Shown one piece after another: positions 45,401 through 56,300 of a DNA stretch of 64,000 nucleotides (its first letter is position 1; each line of letters opens with the position of its first letter). The notes beneath the pieces were generated by a model that was not told the DNA's origin, made no database searches, and worked only from the letters and a program-made list of their open reading frames with translations. The translations under genes were made by a program, and so were the position numbers. The stretch is taken from NCBI RefSeq assembly GCF_000003195.3, contig NC_012879.2, positions 42,240,648 to 42,304,647 of the forward strand, in the 5' to 3' direction. Source of the stretch: Sorghum bicolor (taxonomy: Eukaryota; Streptophyta; Magnoliopsida; Poales; Poaceae).

Positions 45401-46045
45401 AAAACTCCCGCAGAGGCCTAAATAAAATGTCTTGATCTTAGAAAAAAACACAAAGCTCGGTTAGACACCTAACCTCCAAATAACCAAGGCCAGCACACCC
45501 CCTGTCAAAAGGAGGGAAAAAGGACAACGAACACAACAAAATGATCGATAGCACACCCGTTAATTATTTTTGAACAAAATTTGACATACCTAACTGCACA
45601 AATTGATTTGAATAATTTTCGCAAATAGAAAACTCTGAATAAATAATCAAGTTCACCCCCTGCGTTATCTCATCTGTGGTTTCCTATGCACTTCGAACAA
45701 TAATAACCAGAAAGAAACAAACCACAACTCCTGTTGTCAATAACAAACCAGAAATCCAAGCTAACGCCATACGATTGAATCGAAGCACAGAAAGAAAAAC
45801 AGCACAGAAGGGAGAAAGGGAAGAAAGAAATCCGTACTTTTACCGCCCCCAAGGGCCTTGTGCACGGAGTTGTCCTCTCCAAGAAGCCTGAATCCCCGGG
45901 ACCTTACCTCCGGCGCCGGAGCAGACACCTTCTCCGTTGAGGCGCCGTCAGCAGCAGGCTGCAGGGGCGGGTCCGAGACGCCCTCGGCTGGGGCCGCCGG
46001 GGTCGGAGGCGGCGAGGCAACGTTCTCCTCCGCCGGATCGGCCAT
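42480..46045 (-). CDS. Reticulon-like protein (RTNLB family)
   Basis: Five minus-strand exons join in frame: 45844-46045, 43277-43457, 43049-43190, 42882-42951 and 42480-42649, giving 187 residues. Reticulons are ER membrane proteins that bend tubules through two hydrophobic hairpins. The N-terminus ([20 protein letters not shown]) is acidic/Pro-rich and cytosolic. The reticulon domain starts [20 protein letters not shown]. The first hairpin spans about residues 82-121 and the second about 168 residues in region [14 protein letters not shown] to [13 protein letters not shown] (roughly 109-150). The end is [16 protein letters not shown], with a KKxx-type di-lysine ER retrieval signal. Intron 1 is 2.4 kb; intron 4 holds a Stowaway MITE. 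The exon 3/4 join (KKFLF-VIVGLW) is phase 0 and fits the family, though the F is unusual. High confidence in family. Confidence 0.9.
42709..42855. mobile_element. Stowaway MITE in RTNLB intron 4
   Basis: Begins CCCCTCCATTATAAATTATAAG, ends inverted CTTATATTTTGGAAGAGAGGGAG, with TA at 42707-42708 and 42856-42857. It lies wholly within the intron 42650-42881. Confidence 0.8.
43458..45843 (-). other. RTNLB intron 1
   Basis: 2.39-kb intron, AT-rich, no second gene seen. The segment 43676-43830 (GTGTTTGGTTTAGAGACAGGG... to CATCCCTTAATCCC) looks like an old MITE without clear ends. Confidence 0.55.
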
Positions 46046-46290
46046 GGCACCCAAAGGAAAACAAGCTGTGAGAAGAAGCGAACCTTTCCCCTTTCTCTCT
46101 CTCTGTGTCGGTCTCCTAAAGTGCAAGCTGTGTGGTTTTTGCTTATGCTCTCGCCGCCTTTTCTTCGTGGGGACAAGAAGATAGAGCAAGAGCTGGATGG
46201 AGATCTCTAGAATACGGCGCGAAAGAAACGGCCGTCACGACTCACGACGTGTCGCCGCTCCTCGTTATCGACCTGCTACGTGTACGCAGA

Positions 46291-46353
46291 AGGATTTATA
46301 TGACGAAGGGTGGTTTTGAGGGAAAAACAAAAGATTTATATGACGAAAGGGTG
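46291..46353 (-). promoter_or_regulatory. Duplicated TATA-containing segment upstream of RTNLB
   Basis: The sequence GATTTATATGACGAA(A)GGGTG occurs at 46293-46312 and 46333-46353, 40 bp apart. On the minus strand each gives CATATAAATC, a possible TATA box about 245-295 bp upstream of the ATG at 46045. Confidence 0.45.
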
Positions 46354-46489
46354 AGGGGGAGGATATGCGGCACCGTCGCAACGCAGGCCAGCGTGCGGCA
46401 CCGCTGATTGCTTTCGCATCATGTGCTGCTTTATTTACATTTTTTTTTGTCCATCTATAAACCTAGCCTATTAAACTCATGTAATCCTA

Positions 46490-46738
46490 GGTGCACAGAG
46501 TGAACGAAGATTAGCTCCAACAATCGACTTTTAAAATAGATCTAAGTATTCTTTCTATATTTTAATAAAAGAGATAAAAGTTAACTTTTAATCAAAAGCT
46601 AGACTCTTACACATATTTTAAAATCAAGTGACAGTGTTACGGTGGTTTGACCATATTAAGAGTTGTTATTAAAAGTAAATATTATTGGACATGTTGACTT
46701 AGAGCTATTAGAATGAGCTCTTGCTGTTATGGGTGCCC
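46490..46738. mobile_element. MITE, same family as 6664-7086
   Basis: Ends GGTGCACAGAGTG and ...TATGGGTGCCC. Interior TATATTTTAATAAAAGAG, GCTAGACTCTTACACATATTTTAAAATCA and AATATTATTGGAC match the first copy (which carries a nested Tourist). Confidence 0.55.
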
Positions 46739-46741
46739 TTA

Positions 46742-46947
46742 GGGCACTCACAATGCAAGACTCTATCACAGAGTCCAAGACACTTAATTACATATTATTT
46801 ATGGTATTTTGCTGATGTGGCAGCATATTTATTGAAGAAAGAGGTAGAAAAAATAAGACTCCAAATCTTATTTAAACTCCAAATCCATATTGTTCGAGGT
46901 AATAAATAATTTTAGACTCTATGATAGAGTCTGCATTGTGAGTGTCC
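46742..46947. mobile_element. Tourist-like MITE
   Basis: TIRs GGGCACTCACAATGCAAGA and TCTGCATTGTGAGTGTCC, with long internal symmetry (GACTCTATCACAGAGTC / GACTCTATGATAGAGTC). TSD TTA at 46739-46741 and 46948-46950. Confidence 0.82.
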
Positions 46948-46950
46948 TTA

Positions 46951-49677
46951 AGTAGTGTTGTAAGCTATGATTCCATATGACACCACTACTTATAAAAATT
47001 TTCCTGGTTTCGAAGCCCAAACAATGAGAGACTTACCGCCTATTTAAATGCTCCTCTAAACTTTATACCTCATCTAAACTTTATTAGAGCTAAAATCTCT
47101 AAATATATAGTCTAAAGTTGAATCTAAACTTTAGCTCACCTCACATTAAAAAGTAGGTCTGAAAGCTAAGCTAAATGCTCTAAAGTTTTTAGAGCTTTAA
47201 AGTTTAGAGAGATGGATCCAAAAAGGCCTTTAGCCTATAATCTGATTAAATAATTAAAAAAATATAGAATTACCTATATAAAGTGATAAACTATTATAAG
47301 TTGATAGATGACATAGCACACTAATATAGATAGCTAAATGCATGTTAGTGAATGTGTGCCTTGCTGGGTGGATATTATAATTGCATGTACTAGCAATAAT
47401 TAATTACATGTGCTAGTGGATTGGTGAGTTGGATAACTTACATGTGGAGATATACTGTTGTTAGTGAAGTTTATGATTATAAAAGATATAAATACCAGCT
47501 AAAAACGCTCTAACTGATTCGAACAAACTAATTTAGCTAGCTTTTCCAGACTATTATAATTTATAAGATGTTTAACTGAATCAAACAGCTTATATTAACG
47601 TGAGCTTATACTACTTTGGAAAATAGAAACATTAGTCCAATGTAATATTCACCCTATGCTCTTTTATTAGAGCGATATGGTTTGAGGAAAAATGATAAAT
47701 GGAATGTCTACCGATTCATTTACTCTCCTCAAACATGCGAAAGTTCACGACCGGACAGAGCATCCACTGTAGCATATAAAAATTTTAAGACATCCGGTTG
47801 TGTTTTAATAGCACTATTGACCCTATCTAGAGCAATGAAATATCTCGCCGATCCATCGCCTCCCAAACACCAAACTATGTACCTCCTCTTCCCTTGCACA
47901 ACCGCACCTCCGTTCCGCCTCCCAGTGTTGTCTGCTCTCCCAAGTGTTGCCCCTCTCTATCACCAGCGCCACAACTAGCATTGTGCCACCTCACGCTAGC
48001 ATCTATGCTTCACTCTCTCTATCGCCGCCCTTCCCATTATCGACGCTACAGCTCTACCTCTCTCCTGACCGCCCCCTTCTCAATGATGTCATGATTGGTA
48101 GCCTTCTCGATTAATGATTTCTCCATTGTTTAATTGTTTTGCTTTTACTAGATTTTTTATCTTGCCTCTTGTAGGGTTAGGATTTCCACCACATGATGCA
48201 TTCGAGAAGGTGTATACTAGATGTGTTCTTCAATTTAGTACATTAATCTGAGGTCAGGTTTATTAATTTATAGTTCGGTAATCTTTTTGCAGTGACTCTA
48301 GCTTTAATTGTTTTCCCTCTTATGTACATCACTTTTTACTTTGCCTCTATTTCATCCATATCTAAATTAGATCAACACCAAGTCTAATACAAGACCAAGC
48401 CATTGCTCAAATTTAGACCCAGTGCAGTGCTTATGCATGAATTTTCTATGTTTAAACGTACCGACATCAATAGGCAACTTAGATTATCAAATTATCTTGA
48501 AGGTACAATCGACACAGAGATGATTAGGTTTATGCTTCTTTCATTTATCATGGTTTTATTTATTTTCATGTGCTTGTTTTGGTGGAGGTGCAATTAGTTT
48601 TACTAAACTTGTCTCAACCCAATGATCGTTCTAACTAAAACTTTTTTAGACACACCATTAAACTCTGAGACTCTAACCAAATCCTCATCAACCCCGAGAC
48701 CGAGTGTTATCTCGGATGGTTTGTTCGTTGGTGTGTGAACCACCGGAAGCGAGTTTGATCATCCCTGGGATCGACTCCGTTTCTCACCGAGGTAGGTTCC
48801 CAAAATAATTCTAGTTGTCTTGCATGGATACAATACAATTTTCGTATCTTTTAGCCATGTTATCTTAGGCCTAGATATAGGTTATAGATCTAGCTTGCGC
48901 ATTAGGATGGAGGTGTGAGTGTGTGTGGTGTGTGTTGTATGAGTTAGTGCGTGAGTTCAAATACTACATCTTGTACTTGAAGGTTGAGGCAATAAAAGAA
49001 CCCTCAACCCCTAGCACAAGCCCTTGGGTCACCTCATCACCTGTTTGATACCTATACCTTATCCAATAAGAGGCCTTGGCCATAACACTAGTTCAAACCT
49101 TCTCGGGCTATGGACGATCCTATCACACCATTTTAGGGCAGCTCATTCCTAAATGTGGAGCTGTTTGACTAAAAAACGTAGAGCGGTGCTGAAAACATGG
49201 AGCAAAGCAGTCCCAAACACCCCTATATAATGTATTTTTTCTATCAGCCAATAGTGTTTTCCTCTCACAATAAATCAGTGAACAGTATTTTCCAGTCCTA
49301 ATAGAAGTACATATCTTGTATTCCATGAGCCATCTAATTTCAAGTTTAATTAAATTTAATAAAAATATTGACATTTATACTCTACTAGGTTTACTATGTT
49401 AATATATAATAATCATACTTATTTGATACTACATTCATTCCCTTTTGTAAGATGCATACGTATATAATCATTTAAATTTAAAACTTTTTGATTAATAAAT
49501 TCGCTAATGTTTTCTAACTATTATAACACAAATTTGATATTGCTACATTTATAAGCAATTATACTATCTAAATTTATGGATCCTACTGCTCAAATTTGGA
49601 TTGATATTGCTAGATTTGTAAGCAATTATACTAAATAAATTTAATCGATTTTAGGATTTTTTAAGTTGATGGTTAGG
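46951..49677. other. Intergenic, repeat remnants, no gene seen
   Basis: 47040-47225 contains several direct and inverted copies of CTCTAAACTTTA, probably an old MITE. 49500-49645 has a duplicated segment (TTGATATTGCTASATTTRTAAGCAATTATACTA). No open frame resembles a protein family. Confidence 0.5.
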
Positions 49678-51601
49678 TGTAAGGTCCAAATGGCTAGAGG
49701 GGGGTGAATAGCCTATTTAAAATTTCTACAAACTTCACTAAGCAAGTGAGTTAGTAAAACAAATGGCGAAGCAATTCTAGCACTAGCTCAACTAAGCTAT
49801 GCAAGCCACCTATGCAAACTAGTACGAGGCTAAACACTAAAGCACAACAATAAGAGAAGGCTAGTTACACTCCTAAACAAGAAGACTAAACTAAACAAGC
49901 TAAACAACTAGCAAGGTATACAAGTAAGTAAAGGAGTGGAGAGTGATTGTTATACCAATGTTGTAGAGTAGAGATATATCTGACCAATCACTCACAATCA
50001 CAAGAGAATCCTTGGCAAGAGATGACACAAGATTTTTTACCGAGGTTCACTTGCTTCCCGGCAAGCTACTCCTCGTTGTGGCGATACACCCACTTGATGG
50101 ATCACGAGCTAATTGGCAATCCAAAGCCAAACCCTCAGCGGGTGCCGCACATCCACTCACAATATGGGGATCCTCCAAGCCACGAGCAATCCACTAAAGT
50201 AGCCAATTGCGATCTCCCGCGGGGAAGGCTCAAGAACCCCTCACAAATCACTTGGTGAGGCTCGAAACAATCTCCAATCACGAGCTCAACACCACCGCTG
50301 CTCCAAGCCGTCTAGGGCGTCAGGAAACACCCAAGAGTAACAAGAAATCCGCAGCAAACTCAAGAATCAAGTGCCACTAAATGCAACTCTCAAAGCAATG
50401 CACTTGAATCTCACTCAATCTCACTAGGATTAGCAATCAAGCAAGGAGATGAGTGGAGGGAGTGTTCTCTAGCTCAATGTATGCCTCAAGTATTCAAATG
50501 TGCAAGAGAGAACCTCCCAAAGCCGGCCACCTTCTATTTATAAGCCCCTCAAAGAAACTAGCCGTTGGCTGTTTTCACTGGGCTGAAATCGGGGGCACCG
50601 GACGCTAACCGGACGCTCGACTCCCTACGTCCGGTGCACTGGAGTTGGCCACGTGTCCGTCCTGAAACTCGCATGTCAGATCGTAACGGGCACCTGCGGA
50701 TCACCGGACGCTCTGCAGGTCCACACCGGACGCGTCCGGTGCACACCGGACTCATGCGTAGAGAGTTCCGCAAACCTGCGGGTCACCGGACGCTAAAATA
50801 GTCCACAACGGACGCGTCCGGTGCTCACCGGACTCATGCGCAGAGAGGATTGCAAAACCTCCTCACACCGGACGCAACCCACCGGACTCTCTTCGGTGCG
50901 TCCGGTGCACTCTGCTACACCAGACAGCACACCGGACGCTAAAGGCCAGCGTCCGGTGCCTCCGCGCTGAGCGTCCGGTGAGTGTTTTCTCACTGAGAAA
51001 CAGTCCCGCGACTTCTCCAAATTTTCCACTGGCGCAATAGAAAATATACACTTATTTTTCTCAAAAGCGCCGAATCCCGCCGAGCTTGCGAGGCGGGAGG
51101 GAGAGAGGAACCCACACCCCTCTCAACCCTAGGAACTCCACCTCCTTTGTAAATGTGCTAACACCAACAAGTGTCCAACATCAAAGTGCATGTGTGTTAG
51201 CTTTTCACAAACATTTTCCCAAAGGAGTTAAGTTAGCACTTTACTAGATCCTAATGCATATGCTCAAGATATGGACCTAGTAGCACTTGATTCGAGAGAT
51301 GACCGTGATTTCCCCTCTTGATAGTCGGCTATATATCCTAAACCCGGTCAATCACTTCTCTACTCATCTTAGACCGGCAAAAGTAAAACCCTATGTTTAT
51401 ACATTTGCCTTGTTAACTTTTGCTCCTCATCTATCATCATGATCTTCACTTCATGCTTCATCCCTCTGTGATCATGTGACCACCTTTTTAAGCCAGCATG
51501 CACCTTCATCACATGTGTTGTTATGCCTAACTCAAATCACTTAAACACAAGACATTAGCAACTTGGTGTCGTTAATTACCAAAACTAAACTTGGGCTTTC
51601 A
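49678..51601 (-). mobile_element. Solo LTR of a SIRE/Maximus-type copia element
   Basis: 1924 bp. On the minus strand it starts TGAAAGCCCAAG and ends GGACCTTACA, and a perfect TSD TTAGG flanks it (49673-49677, 51602-51606). It is the same family as the LTR at 60370-62292 but in opposite orientation and diverged. The centre (50590-50990) is crowded with CACCGGACGC / GCGTCCGGTG words on both strands. No internal region is present. Confidence 0.85.
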
Positions 51602-51918
51602 TTAGGTTAATCTATGATCCTACTTTTTAGGCTTTTTAAGGTTAAGGAAATTCATTTAATGGGTATAGAAAAACAATAGTTAGACTAATAAAAAATAATC
51701 TAAATTAATTTAGTATAAATATTGATTTGATGGTTATAACAAAAAAAGGTAATATCATTTTGTTTTTTTATTTTAACTTTGTGCTCCCTTTAGTGTTCGG
51801 ACAAAAAATTTGGTCGTATGGCACTACACTAAGTCATAAATTTCCAAAAAAGGAGACATTTTTTAAAAAATAAATGAATATTTTTTAAAAAAATAAATTT
51901 AGGAAAATAGTACTTTGG

Positions 51919-52156
51919 GGCCATTTAGTTGGTGAATTTTTTTTGTAAAGTACTACTGTAGCATTTTCATTTGTATTTAATAATTATTATCTAACCATGA
52001 ATTAACTAGACTCAAAAGATTCGTCGCGCAGAATACAGACGAATTATACAATTAAGTATTTTTTTATTTATATTTAATGCTCTATATGTATGTCGCAAGA
52101 TTCGATGTGGCGAGAATTTTTAAAAAAATTATGAAATTTCTAAGAACTAAATAGCC
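51919..52156. mobile_element. MITE of a common grass family
   Basis: Ends GGCCATTTAGTT and AACTAAATAGCC are inverted repeats. The interior (GTACTACTGTAGCATTTTCATTTGTATTTAAT, AGATTCGTCGCGCAG, CGCAAGATTCGATGTGG) matches an abundant grass MITE type. I could not fix the TSD, so the superfamily is left open. Confidence 0.65.
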
Positions 52157-52599
52157 TTGTCAGATCCAAAACAATTTGCTACTTTAGACTGTCTCCAACA
52201 GGAGACCTATTGCGGAACCCAAATCTAAAGTGAGTCTTCAACATAATATTTATAGCTATTTGAATATTAAAAGAGACATAATCCAAATTTAGGTATCCTT
52301 CCTTCTCGAGCCTTATTTGCAGATTGTTGTCTTTTAGGTCTTGTTGTTGGAAAAGACTAAAAATAGGTATGAAATCATTTACATGTAGCGCTAACCAAAT
52401 TAATCTTGTATTTTAAGTCACAGTTGTTAGAGATAGTCTTAAACCGATTGGCAACTACTAATTATGTGGTTCCAAACCATCACTAATAAAATGAAATGGA
52501 AGGCATTATTTATATTAGTAATATTTTTATATATTTAGTTAATATAAATTGAGATTGATTGATCGCTAAATGCGTGTGTTTATTTTGTTATCTATAGAT

Positions 52600-53100
52600 G
52601 ATCATCCGGCGTGCTGTGTCTGCATCGTGCTGTGCCATGCCGTCGTGTCGTGCCGTACCGTACCATCACCGTGCCTCGTGTCAGGGGTACAGCCTAAGCC
52701 ACGGCCCGTGGGCCATCAGATCGGCCCAAATACATGGCGTGCCAAGCTCGTGCCTGATGCTGCAGCAGGCCAGCATGATGGCTAGATGGGCCAACAACAG
52801 GCCTATATTTTCTTTTCTTTTTTGAGAATTAACAAACTATATTTCTTACTAAGCTAATTAGGATAGTTCAATGAGTCATCATGCTTTTTTTTAAGAATTA
52901 GCAGGCTACATTTTTTATTAGACTATTAAACACTGGACTGTTGGACTGTATCCGAGCCGTACCACGAGCCACAGTGACGGCTTAGGCACGGCCTGGTGCC
53001 TTGGGCCGTGCCAGCCCGGGTCTCGTAGCTGTCGGGCTGTGCCATGCCCGTACCAGGCCAAAATACCGGGCCACGGACTGGGCCAGCGAGCCACGTGCTG
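52600..53100. repeat. GC-rich 'GGGCCGTGCC' repeat upstream of EOL1
   Basis: Dense short words around GTGCC, GGGCC and CACGG on both strands, with the two halves roughly inverted (CCTAAGCCACGGCCCGTGGGCC near 52692 versus GGCTTAGGCACGGCCTGGTGCC near 52979). The same sequence type recurs at 59625-60369. Likely a DNA-transposon family; class not determined. Confidence 0.5.
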
Positions 53101-53120
53101 TATGATTATATCGGAGCGAG

Positions 53121-53213
53121 TATATAAGTGTATAACGAAGCAGACCCATGCTCCTCCCGCCTAAGAAACCCTTCCCGCGCTTTCTCCCGCCAATTTTTTT
53201 GCGGCGGCGGGAA
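53121..53213 (+). promoter_or_regulatory. TATA box and E2F-like sites of EOL1 gene
   Basis: TATATAAG at 53121-53128 is about 200 bp before the ATG. CTTCCCGCGC (53171-53180), TCTCCCGCC (53183-53191) and GGCGGGAA (53206-53213, inverse TTCCCGCC) resemble the plant E2F motif TTTSSCGC, as expected for an S-phase gene. None is a perfect consensus. Confidence 0.45.
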
Positions 53214-53323
53214 CACAGAGATAACGAAAAGGTACAAGCCCCACCTTCTTCTCAATTTCTAACCCATCTGCCCATCCCATCCCATTCCGAATCCGCATCA
53301 CCACAATTAGGGGAAGGGCCGCC

Positions 53324-56300
53324 ATGAAAGGGCGCGTGGTGAAGCTCCGTGAGGCGCACAAGGCAGGCTCGCCGGCCCTCTGTTCCGCCTCCTGGGGCCC
53401 CAGCGGGCAACATGTCGTCACCGCTTCTGCTGCCGACACTGCCGTCCTCATCCACGACGCCGCCACGGTGCTCGCCGGCGGCCGGGGCTCGGGTTCGTCG
53501 CCGTTGGCTACTATCCGTCTCCACAAAGACGGCGTCACTGCACTCGCAGTCGCGCCGGGCCCCAGCGGCTCTCTGGCATCGGGATCCATGGACCACTCCA
53601 TCAAGTTCTACACCTTCCCAGGTTCGTGGATCTCAGCGCCCTGAGGCGTTTATATGATTCGATAAATTTTCTTACTTTACACGGCCAGATCTGTGATATG
53701 TCTTCTGACCTCTGCAAGCAGAGGGGGAGTTCCAGAGCAATGTCGCCCGATTCACCCTGCCGATTCGATCGCTCGCCTTTAACAAAAAAGGCACCCTGCT
53801 GGCGGCCGCAGGCGACGACGACGGCATCAAGCTGATCGCGACCATTGACAACACCATCTCGAAGGTGCTCAAGGGACACAAGGGCTCCGTCACTGGGCTG
53901 GCGTTCGACCCGAAGAACGATTACCTAGCATCCGTCGACAGCTTCGGTACCGTCATCTATTGGGATCTTTGCATTGGTGGTGAGGTCCGTACTTTGACGC
54001 GTGTTGCTCCCACATTTCGGTCGGATAACTCGGTCAGGAATGTTCTGTGCTGGAGCCCTGATGGTCAGACCCTTGCTGTGCCTGGGTTGAGGAACAATGT
54101 GGTGCTGTATGATAGGGACACAGGGGAGGAGGTGTGCACACTATATGGAGATCATGAACAACCAGTGAGCAGCCTTTGCTGGTCTCCCAATGGGAGATAT
54201 CTGGCCAGTGCTGGCCTGGATAGGCAGGTGCTCATCTGGGATGTGAAGTCAAGGCAGGACATCGAGAGGCAGAAGTTTGACGATAGGATATGCAGCTTGG
54301 CTTGGAAACCAAATGGAAATGCTTTACTTCTGATTGATGTCATGGGCAGGGTTGGCATTTGGGAATCAGTCATACCTTCGACTATGAAGTCACCTAACGA
54401 GGGCATACCTGATCTCAACTCTACTAAGGCTCCTCTATTTGACGATGATGACGAGGACGAGGACGAGGAGAAGCCAAGTACCTCTGGTGGCTTGGAGGAT
54501 GATATTGATGAAACTCTTAGTGATTCAACACCTTTCAGCCACAAGAGACCAAGGAGGAAGTCCACATTCGACAGAGATAGTGATAATGAGGATTTAATAC
54601 ATCAAATGGAATCGACCAAAAGAATGAAAGATAAGCATAATAAAAAAGAGGATGCTGGAAAGGCAAGAGGTGATTCTGCCACTTCAGCAAGGCTAGTTAC
54701 TGCAAGAATGCAAGCTGCTTTCCAGCCTGGCTCAACACCACCTCAGCCTGGCATGCGAAATTTCCTCGCTTACAACATGCTTGGAAGTATTACTACTATT
54801 GAAAATGAGGGACATTCACATGTGGAGGTAAGATCTGCTGCTACATGTTGCTTTGTAGCCATATGTGCTCAGTTGATTGCAGCTTGAATGTGGATCCAGC
54901 CACCTGATGGTATTTCAGTTCCTCCTTATGCAGTGCAATAACTATTGTACTTACATTTTACAGGTTGACTTCCATGACACAGGAAGAGGACCTAGAGTTC
55001 CTTCCATGACAGACTATTTTGGTTTCACAATGGCTGCAATGAATGGATCAGGAAGTGTGTTTGCAAATCAATGCAAGGGTGACAAGAATATGAGCACTCT
55101 AATGTACCGCCCTTTTGGTAGCTGGGCTGGTAACAGTGAGGTACGTTATTTGCATGTCACACTTAGGTAATACAAGTTCAACAAATGAAAAATCTTCAAG
55201 TTTGTATTTGTTACTATTTATTGATGCATAATGTACTTTATATTCAAAATTAGTGGTCAATGAGATTTGAGGGGGAAGAAGTGAAGGCTGTGGCTCTTGG
55301 TGCTGGATGGGTTGCTGCAGTCACAAGCTTAAATTTTTTGCGCATTTTCACCGAAGGAGGCTTGCAGGTTATATTAAGTTTCCTCACATCTACAATTGAA
55401 ACCTTCTATATTTGTCTAGTTTTATTCTTGTCTGGGACATAGTGAAGATCCTTTTGCTTAGAGGAAGCTGCTGCCATTTTAGTTCCCAGATACAAATGAA
55501 CTATGTTATCAATTTCATGTTCACAACTTCCTATGTGTGCTCCCTAAGGCCGAAATTTTTATAGGTATTAAATTGTTGACAACATTTTTTTATACCACTC
55601 TTGATTCCCTCTCAAAGACCACAATCAAAAGGAAAGGAGAAACAAACACAAATTTATGTCCATTGATAATGCAAGCTGAGGACTATTTATGGTCTGTGTG
55701 GTATTCAATGTTCTGTTTTTCTTTGAAGACCAAAAAAGAAAATACAACTGCTGTAGACTCTTATAGAGAGGACTTTTAGTTTAGCAGATGTTGTCGCGGT
55801 GGCAAATGGTAATAGTTGTCTAAAATAGGGGAAAAGAGAAGTCCAATCAATTTAAGAGTTTGAGCAAGGAAGTTGTATACGATATGATAGAATCCAAGCT
55901 CAAGTTGAGGTCCATGTACTATTAGTTTTTTGCGAATGCGCCTTCGCGCGCTATTCATTAAGAGGAGATAACCGTGGTCAGAAGTTTGCAGGTATGCATT
56001 CTAGGAATGTGAGGGGCACCCCCCAGAACGCAAGCTAGCAGCAGTGCATAGTAGGATTTAGTCATATAGACTATCTGGAGATGTGTAAAAGATAGACACA
56101 AGTAATGGAGAATGTTATGGCAGCTGCTGGGGTCGAGAGGGAGATAGGGGGCTGGCTGGGGGCCTTGCCCACGGCAGAGCAAGAGTGAAGGTTTTTCCTT
56201 CTAATTTCTGCTTGATTAGATTGATACATCTTCTCTCCTTATATAGAGAGGCTTACTTGGCCCCTAAGCAAGAAATTCTTATCTCTAATTAACCCTAACT

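Noticed and set aside
53161..53604. Minus-strand open frame opposite EOL1 exon 1
   Set aside because: Shadow of a GC-rich first exon; no family similarity.
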